From Sphingopyxis yananensis (lineage in GTDB: Bacteria > Pseudomonadota > Alphaproteobacteria > Sphingomonadales > Sphingomonadaceae), in NCBI RefSeq assembly GCF_020687785.1, contig NZ_JAJEWI010000006.1, forward strand, positions 1-64,000: DNA of 64,000 nt. The letters run 5' to 3'. Under the pieces are notes generated by a model, which was given only the letters and a program-made list of their open reading frames with translations, ran no database searches and was not told the DNA's origin. Shown in pieces: positions 52,048 to 60,622 of this stretch. The position numbers and the translations under genes are program-made. Numbering within the stretch: position 1 is the first letter of the stretch; each line of letters opens with the position of its first letter.

Positions 52048-54165
52048 CTAACCCACGATGCGCAGGCCAACCCATAATGTGCGCGGCGTAGCCCGCTCTA
52101 TGATGCCTGTCGATGAAATTGCCGCTGGCACCAATTCATCGAACATATTCTCGCCCCGCACCTCGACCGTCAAACGAGTGCCTAAGCGCCAATGCAATCC
52201 GGCATCCAAGGTCCATGCATCGCCCAATTGCAATTGGCCGATATCATCTTCCTGTTGCTTGCCGATATAACGCAAAGTTGTAAAACCACCCAGTGGCCCT
52301 GCGCTTTGGCTTTGCAAAGAAAAGCTTGCGCTGTGCCGCGCAATTTGGGCGGGATCTTTGCCATTCAGCGCCGCCGACGTGCCGCTGGCGCGAACTTCGG
52401 CATCCGTCAAAGCATAGCTAATGGCCGCCCGCATGATGCCAAAATCATAGGCCCCCGCCAATTCCACGCCCTTGCTGACAATAGCATTCAGATTTTCACG
52501 GCGGCTATATGTGGCCCCTGCAGCGACAAAACCGATACCGGGAAAATTCCCCGGTCCCGTACCCAAGGTGACATTGGCAATTGCCCCACTTAAACGATTA
52601 GAAAAGGCTGTAATTGACAGGCTGGCGCCATTTTTGGCCCATTCCACACCGACATCACCGCCCCACAATCGTTCCGGCGTCAGATTTTCATTGGCAGCAG
52701 TGGCATCGGGCCCCACGCGAAATGGGCGATACAGTTCGTTCAAGGTCGGCAAACGCCACCCGCGATAGGCCGCACCGCGCAAAGCCAGCGCACCGTCTTG
52801 CCAGCGCAGGCCCGCACGGCCGCTGCCTTCCCATCCGCTGCGCGCCGCGAAGGTCGCGTCGCTAATATTGGTCCCGCCAATATTATCCTCTTTGCGATAT
52901 CCGCTGCCCAGCCACCAACGATCCACCCGCCCGCTCAGCGTCCATGACAAGCCATCGCCATCAGCCGCATCGCTAATTTCCGCAAAGGCCCCGATCACAT
53001 CACTGCTGCCACCCGCCACGCGCTGGCGGCCCGCCACAGGCGGTGTAGCGGCGTTAAAGAAATAGCCTTCATCGGTGCGGCCAATAGTGCGCCGCCAATC
53101 CGCGCCCAAACGCAGCGGGTGTGCGCCGCCAATTAACGGGCGCAGTTCGGCCCGCAAACCAAGGCCGGTTGCGGGCACATGCTGTGCCAAGGCGGGGCCG
53201 ACCGTGCCCCGCCCCGCCCCGACGCTGGCAAAGCCGCTGTCCATATCGCGCCATTGCACAAAGGCCAGCGCGGTCCATTGCGCCGCATCGGGGGCATCGC
53301 TCACCCAGCGCAGGCTGGCATCGGTCCCCGAAATCTTGCTTTCGCTATAATCCACGCCGCGATCGCGGGAATCGCGAAAGCCGCGCAGGCTGGCCTCGAT
53401 GCGGCTGTGCGCGCCCGTATCAAAGCGCATCCGCACACCCAAACCACCCTGAATATATGGGGCCGCTCGGTCCACAGCCCCCCGCTGGCCCGCTATGGTC
53501 GGAACAAAGCCATCGCCTCGGCTATAACGGCCATCCACCGTCACCGCGCCGCTGCCCAATTTCGTGCCCATGCTGGCGGCCATGTCCCAGCTATTGCGGC
53601 TGCCATAAGCCAGGCTGGCGTCAAAACCGTCGGTCATCACAGATTGCATGGCAATGGTGCCCGCCAAGGCCCCCGCGCCATCAGCCCCGCTGCCACCACC
53701 GCGCGTCACGGCAATGCCGCCCAAGCGCACCGCGTCATAAGCGCTCCATGCGATCCAACCCCCAAAGGGGTCGGCCTGCGGCACACCGTCCAGCATCACC
53801 AAGGCCCGTGCACTGGCATTGCCGCCCAAACCGCGCAGGGTCATGCCTTGACTGGTGGGGTGCGCAGATCGGCTGTCAGAACGGCGAAATTGCACCAGTC
53901 CGGCGGCATCACGCAGGCGGTTTTCAACCCGCTCACCCAAGCCTTGGTCGATCAACAATATCTGCTGCGCTTGCACTTTATCGGATGCAGGCGGAGCCAA
54001 ATTTCCGCCGCCCGTGACAATGATGCTGATGGGGTCAAATATGCCATCCTCGTCGATTTCTGCCGCGCTGGCTGCGGATGCGGCCCCAAGCATGACCGGC
54101 AAAATCAAGCTGGCCAGCAAGCCATAGGCCGCCATGCGCGATGCTTTTGTCCCTGCGCTAATCAT
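52048..54165 (-). CDS. TonB-dependent outer-membrane receptor (BtuB/siderophore-type), coupled to maiA
   Basis: A 705-residue receptor with a signal peptide (to about residue 33), a TonB-box-like ISIIVTG segment, the plug motif QGMTLRGLGGNASARALVML with LDGVPQADPFGGW, a barrel with repeated aromatic belts, and a C-terminus without a clear terminal Phe (LRIVG). Gly/Ala-rich loops in the plug resemble small-ligand receptors. Its start codon overlaps the maiA stop as TAATG (54167-54163), so translation is coupled to maiA. The ligand cannot be told from sequence; the coupling to an aromatic-catabolic enzyme is unusual. Confidence 0.9.
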   Translation of the reverse strand: MISAGTKASRMAAYGLLASLILPVMLGAASAASAAEIDEDGIFDPISIIVTGGGNLAPPASDKVQAQQILLIDQGLGERVENRLRDAAGLVQFRRSDSRSAHPTSQGMTLRGLGGNASARALVMLDGVPQADPFGGWIAWSAYDAVRLGGIAVTRGGGSGADGAGALAGTIAMQSVMTDGFDASLAYGSRNSWDMAASMGTKLGSGAVTVDGRYSRGDGFVPTIAGQRGAVDRAAPYIQGGLGVRMRFDTGAHSRIEASLRGFRDSRDRGVDYSESKISGTDASLRWVSDAPDAAQWTALAFVQWRDMDSGFASVGAGRGTVGPALAQHVPATGLGLRAELRPLIGGAHPLRLGADWRRTIGRTDEGYFFNAATPPVAGRQRVAGGSSDVIGAFAEISDAADGDGLSWTLSGRVDRWWLGSGYRKEDNIGGTNISDATFAARSGWEGSGRAGLRWQDGALALRGAAYRGWRLPTLNELYRPFRVGPDATAANENLTPERLWGGDVGVEWAKNGASLSITAFSNRLSGAIANVTLGTGPGNFPGIGFVAAGATYSRRENLNAIVSKGVELAGAYDFGIMRAAISYALTDAEVRASGTSAALNGKDPAQIARHSASFSLQSQSAGPLGGFTTLRYIGKQQEDDIGQLQLGDAWTLDAGLHWRLGTRLTVEVRGENMFDELVPAAISSTGIIERATPRTLWVGLRIVG

Positions 54166-54809
54166 TATAGCGACTTTACGGCGTCGGGATGCGCTTGTTG
54201 AAAGGCGGGCAAAGCCATGCAAGCTTCTTCAATTTCCAGCAATCGCGAAAAATCATCCAGCACCACGCCATAGCGGCGCGCATTATAGATTTGGGGTATC
54301 AAGCAACAATCCGCAATATTGGGCGCATCGCCCCCCAAAAATCGGCCATCCCCCGCCATGGCGTCCAAGGCGTCAAAGCCTTGCACGATCCAATGGGCAA
54401 TCCAGCGATCCTTTACCTGATCGTTCAGCCCCAAATCATGGCCCAAATATTTCAGCACCCGCATATTGTTCAGCGGGTGAATATCGCACGCCACCACATT
54501 CGCTTGTGCCAGCGCCACGGCGCGCGGCATCGGCGCATCAGGGATCAGCGAGACATCGGGAAAGCGGCGATCCAACCAATCCATAATCGCCATGGATTGA
54601 ATGATCACATCATCATCGGCCACCAGCATCGGCACAAAGCCTTGGGCGTTCATCGCCAAATAAGCATCGCTTTTCTGATCCCCCGCGATCAGGCTGATCT
54701 CCACCCGTTCGAAGGGAAGCTGTTTCAAATTCAGCGCAATCCGCACACGATAGCTGGCGGACGAACGAAAATAATCGTGCAGGACGAGTTTGGGCATCAT
54801 GTCGGTCAT
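54165..54809 (-). CDS. maiA: Maleylacetoacetate isomerase / zeta-class glutathione transferase
   Basis: A 214-residue GST of the zeta class: the N-terminal thioredoxin-like domain has YFRSSASYRVRIALNLKQLP with the catalytic SSxxYRV-type serine motif (SSASYRV) and NAQGFVPMLV, and DDDVIIQSMAIMDWLDRRFP. The C-terminal helical domain shows DIHPLNNMRVLKYLG. It isomerises maleylacetoacetate to fumarylacetoacetate with glutathione in tyrosine or gentisate-type breakdown. No other genes of that pathway lie nearby. It overlaps the receptor start by one base. Confidence 0.93.
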   Translation of the reverse strand: MTDMMPKLVLHDYFRSSASYRVRIALNLKQLPFERVEISLIAGDQKSDAYLAMNAQGFVPMLVADDDVIIQSMAIMDWLDRRFPDVSLIPDAPMPRAVALAQANVVACDIHPLNNMRVLKYLGHDLGLNDQVKDRWIAHWIVQGFDALDAMAGDGRFLGGDAPNIADCCLIPQIYNARRYGVVLDDFSRLLEIEEACMALPAFQQAHPDAVKSL

Positions 54810-54902
54810 AGCCGACTGTTGCGCCGTTTTTGACGCGGCGCAACCCCTGCTGCGGGGTACGCCGCGTCGGACCCGTCGACAAGGTCGACAAGGACGAGCG
54901 TG

Positions 54903-55601
54903 TTAATCCGTCTCGCCCAAAATCCATTTCACGCCCGCATCCACATGAATGCGCGCCGTGTCGTAAATGGGCAATATATTGGCCTTGGCATCCACCAACA
55001 TCACCAATTCGGTGCAGCCCAAGACAATTGCATCAATATCTTGCTTCGCAATGTCGGTGATAAAGGTTTTCATCGTGCGGCGGCTGTCCTCCGTCACCTT
55101 CATCTGCATCAGTTCATCATAGATAATGGCATCAATCGCTTCCGCCCGCTTTTCATCATAGGGGGCCAATGTCATGCCATGGCTCACCAACCGCTGGCGG
55201 AACCATGCCTCGGTCATCACATTGCGGGTACCAATCACCGCTGCCGACTTAATGCCATCGGCGCGCATTTTAGCCCCCGTTTCGTCGACGATATGAATCA
55301 ACGGAATGGAAATGGCCGCCGCGACATCCGCCGCCACCTTGTGCATGCTGTTGGCGGCAATCATTAACGCTGTCGCGCCTGCGGCTTCCAACCTTTGGGC
55401 CGATGCAATCAAAACATCACGCGCATGGTCCCATTGGGCATCGCTCGTCAGACGCGACAATTCGCAGTAATTCAGACTTTCCATGATAATCGGCGCGGAA
55501 CAACTGCTGTTGATCCGGCTTTGCACACCTTGGTTCAAATAACGATAATATAGCTCGGTCGACGCCCAACTGACGCCGCCTATCAAACCCAGCTTACGCA
55601 T
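54903..55601 (-). CDS. Aspartate/glutamate-family amino acid racemase
   Basis: A 232-residue cofactor-independent racemase of the YgeA branch. It starts MRKLGLIGGVSWASTELYYR. The C-terminal catalytic half is intact as IDAIVLGCTELVML with Cys. The N-terminal partner site reads AANSMHK where many family members have Cys or Thr in a CNTxH/TNTMHK motif; Ser-Met at this place is like YgeA. It may racemise Asp, Glu or other amino acids for peptidoglycan or regulation. Start set at 55601; alternative Met codons extend it by up to 26 residues. The gene has no close partners. Confidence 0.85.
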   Translation of the reverse strand: MRKLGLIGGVSWASTELYYRYLNQGVQSRINSSCSAPIIMESLNYCELSRLTSDAQWDHARDVLIASAQRLEAAGATALMIAANSMHKVAADVAAAISIPLIHIVDETGAKMRADGIKSAAVIGTRNVMTEAWFRQRLVSHGMTLAPYDEKRAEAIDAIIYDELMQMKVTEDSRRTMKTFITDIAKQDIDAIVLGCTELVMLVDAKANILPIYDTARIHVDAGVKWILGETD

Positions 55602-55732
55602 ATATCTGGTCCGCCCCTTCATATTTTCGGCGGTCATAATCGCCGCGCCTTTTGCCATGCCGCGCGATGCGCATTTCATGTCGGATATGTGTTCATTTGG
55701 TTCTTAACGGCTTGCCGCACCTTGTCACAAGA

Positions 55733-55773
55733 AAAATGGCGCGAAATGGTTCCATCCCACTTCGCGCCATTTT
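55733..55773 (-). terminator. Terminator of the pnt operon
   Basis: AAAATGGCGCGAA (55733-55745) pairs perfectly with TTCGCGCCATTTT (55761-55773), 15-nt loop. On the minus strand it ends in a T run just downstream of pntB. Confidence 0.9.
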
Positions 55774-55832
55774 CAAAAACTTGGCTAGATCAGCCCCATC
55801 TCAGCAGGTCATCAATGACCGCCGCCGTGCGT

Positions 55833-57260
55833 TTAGTGGCCTCCGCCGTTCAGGGCCTTGACGATATCGTCCGCCATTTTCTTGGCGTCGCCCAGCAACA
55901 TCATGGTCTGGTCCATATAGAATACGTCATTGTCGACACCAGCATAGCCGACGCCGCCCATTGAACGCTTGACGAACAAGACGGTCTTGGCCTTTTCCAC
56001 GTCCAAAACGGGCATGCCGTAAATGGGCGAAGATTTGTCGGTTTTGGCCGATGGGTTGGTCACGTCATTTGCACCGATAACAAAAGCAACGTCGCACTGG
56101 GCGAATTCATTGTTAATGTCTTCCAGTTCAAACACTTCGTCATATGGCACATTGGCTTCGGCCAACAATACGTTCATATGCCCAGGCATACGGCCCGCCA
56201 CAGGGTGGATGGCATATTTGACGTTCACGCCTTCTTTCTTCAGCAGGTCCGCCATTTCGCGCAGGGCGTGCTGGGCTTGCGCCACAGCCATACCATAGCC
56301 TGGAACGATGATGACATTTTCCGCTTGGCTCATCAAGAAAGCGGCGTCATCGGCGCTGCCCGGTTTCCAAGGACGCTGTTCCTTGCTGCCACCGCCAGCG
56401 GCACCCGCATCGTCCGCGCCAAAGCCGCCAGCAATCACGCTAATGAAGCTGCGGTTCATCGCCTTACACATGATATAAGACAGGATGGCACCCGATGCAC
56501 CCACCAGCGCACCCGTGATGATCATCGCCGTATTGCCCAGCGTAAAGCCCATGGCGGCTGCGGCCCAGCCCGAATAGCTGTTCAGCATCGACACAACTAC
56601 CGGCATATCCGCGCCGCCAATCGGGATGATCAGCAAGAAACCGATCACGAACGACAGGCCGGTAACAGTCCAGAACACCCAAGGCGATTGGTCCATGGTG
56701 AAATAGGCCACCAAGCCCAAAATACCGGCCAGCGTGCCCAAGTTGATCAGATGACGCAGCGGCAGCATGATCGGCGCACCCGACATATTGCCGTTCAATT
56801 TCAAGAAAGCGATCACCGAGCCGGAGAAGGTAATCGCACCAATGGCGATACCCAGACCCATTTCGACGCGGCTGACCGTGAAAATCTGACCCGACGCATC
56901 GGCAATGCCAAAGGCAATCGGATTCAAATAGGCCGCCGCCGCCACGGCAACCGCTGCCAAGCCGACAAGGCTGTGAAAGGCCGCAACCAATTGCGGCATC
57001 GCCGTCATGGCAATTTTGCGCGCCATAACCACACCGATCACCGCGCCAATGGCAATGGCACCCAGCACCTCGATAGGATTGGCTAATTCATGCGTAACCA
57101 GCGTGGTGACCACCGCAATGGCCATACCGGCCATGCCATAGCGATTGCCCCGACGCGAAGACGCTGGGCTGGACAAGCCGCGCAGCGCCAGAATGAAGAG
57201 AACCCCAGAAACAAGGTAGGCCAAGGCCTCCCACGGGTTCACAGCAGCAACTTCGTGCAT
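55833..57260 (-). CDS. pntB: NAD(P) transhydrogenase subunit beta
   Basis: A 475-residue membrane and NADP-binding subunit. The N-terminal two-thirds contain about nine transmembrane helices; the C-terminal domain III binds NADP with the motif IIVPGYGMAVAQAQ and RMPGHMNVLLAEANVPYDEV, followed by GANDVTNPSA. With PntA it couples proton influx to NADPH formation. Third gene of the split pntAA-pntAB-pntB operon, followed by a terminator. Confidence 0.96.
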   Translation of the reverse strand: MHEVAAVNPWEALAYLVSGVLFILALRGLSSPASSRRGNRYGMAGMAIAVVTTLVTHELANPIEVLGAIAIGAVIGVVMARKIAMTAMPQLVAAFHSLVGLAAVAVAAAAYLNPIAFGIADASGQIFTVSRVEMGLGIAIGAITFSGSVIAFLKLNGNMSGAPIMLPLRHLINLGTLAGILGLVAYFTMDQSPWVFWTVTGLSFVIGFLLIIPIGGADMPVVVSMLNSYSGWAAAAMGFTLGNTAMIITGALVGASGAILSYIMCKAMNRSFISVIAGGFGADDAGAAGGGSKEQRPWKPGSADDAAFLMSQAENVIIVPGYGMAVAQAQHALREMADLLKKEGVNVKYAIHPVAGRMPGHMNVLLAEANVPYDEVFELEDINNEFAQCDVAFVIGANDVTNPSAKTDKSSPIYGMPVLDVEKAKTVLFVKRSMGGVGYAGVDNDVFYMDQTMMLLGDAKKMADDIVKALNGGGH

Positions 57261-57314
57261 AATAATTCCCCCAATCCGGCTGCATCAACCGGATAGTCCA
57301 TTTTCATCTGCGCC

Positions 57315-57596
57315 TTAGCGCTGCTTCTTCTTGTACATCGCCAACATGCGTTCCGTGACGGCAAAGCCACCGAAGATGTTGATGCTGGCCATCACGACGG
57401 CAGCAAGCCCCAACCATTTCGAGGCAGCCGATCCGCTGGCGGCGCTGGCAATCAGCGCGCCCACGATAATGACCGACGAAATGGCGTTGGTGACGCTCAT
57501 CAAGGGCGTGTGCAAAGCCGGTGTCACCGACCAAACCACGAAATAGCCCACAAAACAGGCCAAGATGAAAATCGAAAAAATGGCGATAAAGTCCAT
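57315..57596 (-). CDS. pntAB: NAD(P) transhydrogenase subunit alpha part 2
   Basis: A 93-residue membrane protein with three transmembrane helices (FIAIFSIFILACFVGYFVVW, then AISSVIIVGALIASAA, then GLAAVVMASINIFGGFAVTE) ending MLAMYKKKQR. It supplies the membrane helices that in E. coli belong to the C-terminus of PntA. It sits between pntAA and pntB, as in other alphaproteobacteria with the three-gene form. Confidence 0.94.
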   Translation of the reverse strand: MDFIAIFSIFILACFVGYFVVWSVTPALHTPLMSVTNAISSVIIVGALIASAASGSAASKWLGLAAVVMASINIFGGFAVTERMLAMYKKKQR

Positions 57597-57625
57597 GGCA
57601 AGCTCCCCTGCGTTGCTCTGGCTGG

Positions 57626-58747
57626 TTAACCCAGCAAACGTTCGTTCACGACCTTGCCGCCCTGCGTCAGACGCACGGCATTGCCGATTTCTTCGTCCAA
57701 CACCGGCTTATTCTGTTCCTTGTCCCAAAAGGCAGACAGGAAATTGAACAAGTTGCGGCTGAACAAGGCGCTGCTATCCGCTGGCAGGCTGGCCGCAATA
57801 TTGCGGGCACCAATAACGGTTACACCATGAATTTGGCGTGTTTCCCCGGAAACAGAACCCTCGACGTTGCCGCCGCTTTCTGCTGCCATATCAACGATCA
57901 CACTGCCCGCGCGCATCGATGCCAATTGGGCATCCGAGATCAGACGTGGGGCCGGACGGCCCGGAATAAGGGCTGTCGTGATCACAATATCTTGCTTGGC
58001 AATATGCGACGATACCAGCTCCGCCTGCGCGGCCTTATATTCATCGGACATTTCGGTGGCGTAACCACCGGCACCTTCGCCTTCGATACCCGCCACATTT
58101 TCCACGAAAATTGGCTTGGCACCCAAAGACAAAATCTGTTCCTTGGTGGCCGAGCGTACGTCCGTTGCGCTCACTTGTGCGCCCATGCGGCGAGCGGTCG
58201 CAATGGCTTGCAACCCAGCAACACCCACGCCCATAATGAAGGCTTTGGCAGCCGTCACGGTGCCAGCAGCGGTCATCATCATCGGAAAAGCGCGGCCATA
58301 AGCATTGGATGCCATCAACACCGCCTTATAGCCGGACAGGTTCGCTTGGCTGGACAAAATATCCATGGACTGTGCGCGGGTGATACGCGGCATAAATTCC
58401 ATGGCCAGTGCTTCCAGCCCCATCGCGGCATAAGCGTCGACACGTTCGCGTTCGCCAAAGGGATTCAGGCCAGCCGCCAGCCATGCACCAGGTGCAAAGC
58501 CGCTGATGCTGTCTGGTGCGGGGCCTTGAACCGCCAATATGATGTTTGCACCATTAAGAACTTCGGCGCGCGAACCGACGCTCGCGCCGGCCGCCGCATA
58601 AGCCGCATCATCAACAGACGCCGCCACACCTGCCCCACTTTCCACCGCAACCTTCGCGCCCAACGCGATAAATTTCTTCACGGTTTCCGGAGTCGCAGCA
58701 ACACGGGTCTCGCCAGCGGCGAGTTCCTTTACAACTGAAATCTGCAT
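57626..58747 (-). CDS. pntAA: NAD(P) transhydrogenase subunit alpha part 1
   Basis: A 373-residue soluble NAD(H)-binding subunit resembling alanine dehydrogenase. Landmarks are MQISVVKELAAGETRVAATP, the hinge AMEFMPRITRAQSMDILSSQ, the nucleotide-binding GVGVAGLQAIATARRMGA, and SDAQLASMRAGSVIVDMAAE. Start 58747 follows the short oxidase-subunit-like gene by 16 bp. First enzyme gene of the pnt operon. Confidence 0.96.
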   Translation of the reverse strand: MQISVVKELAAGETRVAATPETVKKFIALGAKVAVESGAGVAASVDDAAYAAAGASVGSRAEVLNGANIILAVQGPAPDSISGFAPGAWLAAGLNPFGERERVDAYAAMGLEALAMEFMPRITRAQSMDILSSQANLSGYKAVLMASNAYGRAFPMMMTAAGTVTAAKAFIMGVGVAGLQAIATARRMGAQVSATDVRSATKEQILSLGAKPIFVENVAGIEGEGAGGYATEMSDEYKAAQAELVSSHIAKQDIVITTALIPGRPAPRLISDAQLASMRAGSVIVDMAAESGGNVEGSVSGETRQIHGVTVIGARNIAASLPADSSALFSRNLFNFLSAFWDKEQNKPVLDEEIGNAVRLTQGGKVVNERLLG

Positions 58748-58763
58748 GGATTTTATCCGATCA

Positions 58764-58883
58764 TCAGGCAATGAGAAGCACAACAAAGGCCGCAATAAGT
58801 GCCGTTGCAATCGTGCCGTATTTCACCATAGCCGTGAAGCCCGCGTAAGTATCCGTGGCCGCAGCCATATTTTGTTCCGCCAT
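58764..58883 (-). CDS. aa3-type cytochrome c oxidase subunit IV-like small membrane protein
   Basis: A 39-residue protein: MAEQNMAAATDTYAGFTAMV then a single transmembrane helix ending LIA. The polar start, the central TYxGF and the short helix match the bacterial aa3-type oxidase subunit IV family (COX4_pro_2 pattern). AAAGGGGAA is placed 6-8 nt before the start. It is the first gene of the pnt transcript, 16 bp from pntAA. The oxidase genes proper are not in the window. It is small enough to be missed by standard gene calling. Confidence 0.8.
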   Translation of the reverse strand: MAEQNMAAATDTYAGFTAMVKYGTIATALIAAFVVLLIA

Positions 58884-59112
58884 TGCATTCCCCTTTGCAT
58901 ATTTTCTATCAAAAATACCGAGCGATTTAGAATCCTTTAGGTCAAAGCCACTTTATCCAGCAAGGAATAATTGTTCAATCGGGGTGCGTGATCCAGCAAG
59001 ACAGGCGTCATAAAAGATGCTGGCGTTAATAGCCAGTTTACGACTTTGTGCTATAATGGTGCAAATCCAAATCGTTTTCAGGGAATTCCAACACCCCAAC
59101 GCAGGACGAAAT

Positions 59113-60564
59113 GTGACAGTTATGGGCAGTAACCGCGAAAACCGTAACATTTTGATCGTCGAGAGCGATCCCAGCCAACAACGCTATTTTGCAGCGCTTT
59201 TGGGCCGTGGGGGCTGGCGAACCACGGTTGTCGAGGACACGGATGCTGGGCTGCAACTCATCCACGGCGAACATGATGAATCATGGGATGCTGTCCTGAC
59301 CAGCCAAAGTGCTGGCGGCATGTCGATGCCCAATTTTGTGTCGGAAATCCGCCACAAAAGCCCTGCCCTGCCGATTATTTCGGTCACTGAATTGGGCAAT
59401 GTCAATGACGCCATTCGCTTGATGCGCGCTGGCGCAACCGATTTTGTACAACGGCCCATCATTGTCGACCGCTTGCTCGAAGCCTTGGAGCGTTGCCACC
59501 ACCCCCACGCCGCCAAAGATGAGCTTCGTCCATTAACAGAAAAACTGCGTGCCAATTTGGCCTTTGACGAGATTGTCGGGTCCAGCCCCAATTTCCGCAG
59601 TGCGCTGGCCATTGCCGCCAAAGCCGCCCGCACGCGCCTGCCCACCTTGATCACCGGACGCAGCGGCACCGGCAAAGAAGTCTTCGCCCGCGCCATCCAT
59701 GGTGCTAGCCCCCGCAGTCGCGGTCCCTTGGTGGTGCTGGACTGCGCCGCCATTGCCCCTGGGTTAATTGCATCCAGCCTTTTTGGGCATGAGCGCGGTG
59801 CCTTTCCGGGGGCCTTTGATCGTCAAATTGGCCAATTGGTTCAGGCTGATGGCGGCAGCATCGTGATCGACCATGTCGAATGTATGCCCGCCGAGGCTCA
59901 GGCTATGTTGATGCAATTCATCAACACGCAGGACGTGCAAATGGTCGGCGGAAACATCCGCCAACGCGTCGATCTGCGGATCATCGCGACCAGCAACACG
60001 CCGCTGACCCATATGGTCGAAAGTGGTCATTTCCGCGAAGATTTGTTCGACGCCTTGGCCGCGGCCCAAATCAACCTACCAACGCTGAGCGAACGTCGCA
60101 GCGATATCGCACCGCTGGTGCGCCATTTGGCCACGCGGATCGGCAGCTTGCCCAATATGCCCGCCGCCAGCATCACCGACGCGGCCTTGCGCTTGCTGAC
60201 CAGCTATGCGTGGCCGGGGAATGTACGCCAACTTCAGGACGTGTTGTTCCGCGCCACTTTGGCTAGCGGAACCGGCATCTTAACGCCCGACGATTTTCCG
60301 GCGATCCATGAAGCCATTGGCGATAGCACCAGCAGCAGCCGCATTCGCGAACAAAATATCGCGGTCCACAGCGACGCAATGGGCATCACTTTATATCAAC
60401 AAGATGGCCATTTGCGTCCGCTCCACGAAATTGAGGCTGACGTCATCCGCTTGGCCATTGGTCATTATCGTGGCCGAATGAGCGAGGTCGCGCGCCGCTT
60501 GGGCATAGGGCGCTCGACGCTCTATCGCAAACTCAGCGATTTGGGCATCGACACAGCAGCCTGA
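59113..60564 (+). CDS. NtrC-like sigma-54-type regulator with degenerate catalytic motifs
   Basis: A 483-residue protein with three domains. Residues about 10-125 are a receiver-like domain, but the phospho-acceptor Asp position reads DAVLTS (Ser64) and the conserved Lys is Arg (VQRPI). Residues about 150-385 are an AAA+ domain with an intact Walker A (GRSGTGKE, 182-189). The GAFTGA loop is GAFPGA (229-234), Walker B is SIVIDH instead of DE, and the FREDL motif lacks its second Arg (FREDLFDAL). Residues about 440-480 are a Fis-type HTH (MSEVARRLGIGRSTLYRKLS). It probably binds DNA and nucleotide but not as a classical phosphorylation-driven sigma-54 activator. GTG 59113 has AGGA about 7 nt upstream. 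Confidence 0.88.
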   Translation: MTVMGSNRENRNILIVESDPSQQRYFAALLGRGGWRTTVVEDTDAGLQLIHGEHDESWDAVLTSQSAGGMSMPNFVSEIRHKSPALPIISVTELGNVNDAIRLMRAGATDFVQRPIIVDRLLEALERCHHPHAAKDELRPLTEKLRANLAFDEIVGSSPNFRSALAIAAKAARTRLPTLITGRSGTGKEVFARAIHGASPRSRGPLVVLDCAAIAPGLIASSLFGHERGAFPGAFDRQIGQLVQADGGSIVIDHVECMPAEAQAMLMQFINTQDVQMVGGNIRQRVDLRIIATSNTPLTHMVESGHFREDLFDALAAAQINLPTLSERRSDIAPLVRHLATRIGSLPNMPAASITDAALRLLTSYAWPGNVRQLQDVLFRATLASGTGILTPDDFPAIHEAIGDSTSSSRIREQNIAVHSDAMGITLYQQDGHLRPLHEIEADVIRLAIGHYRGRMSEVARRLGIGRSTLYRKLSDLGIDTAA

Positions 60565-60622
60565 TAAGCAGCGCAGGCGCGCGGAGATACGGCGCAGCGT
60601 CCCTCACCCACGTCCACCCATT

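Noticed and set aside
53121-54201. Long open frames antisense to the third TonB receptor (298 and 340 codons)
   Set aside because: They are shadows of the receptor on the opposite strand. Their translations are rich in Arg, Pro and His without domains, and similar antisense frames exist behind most genes in the window.
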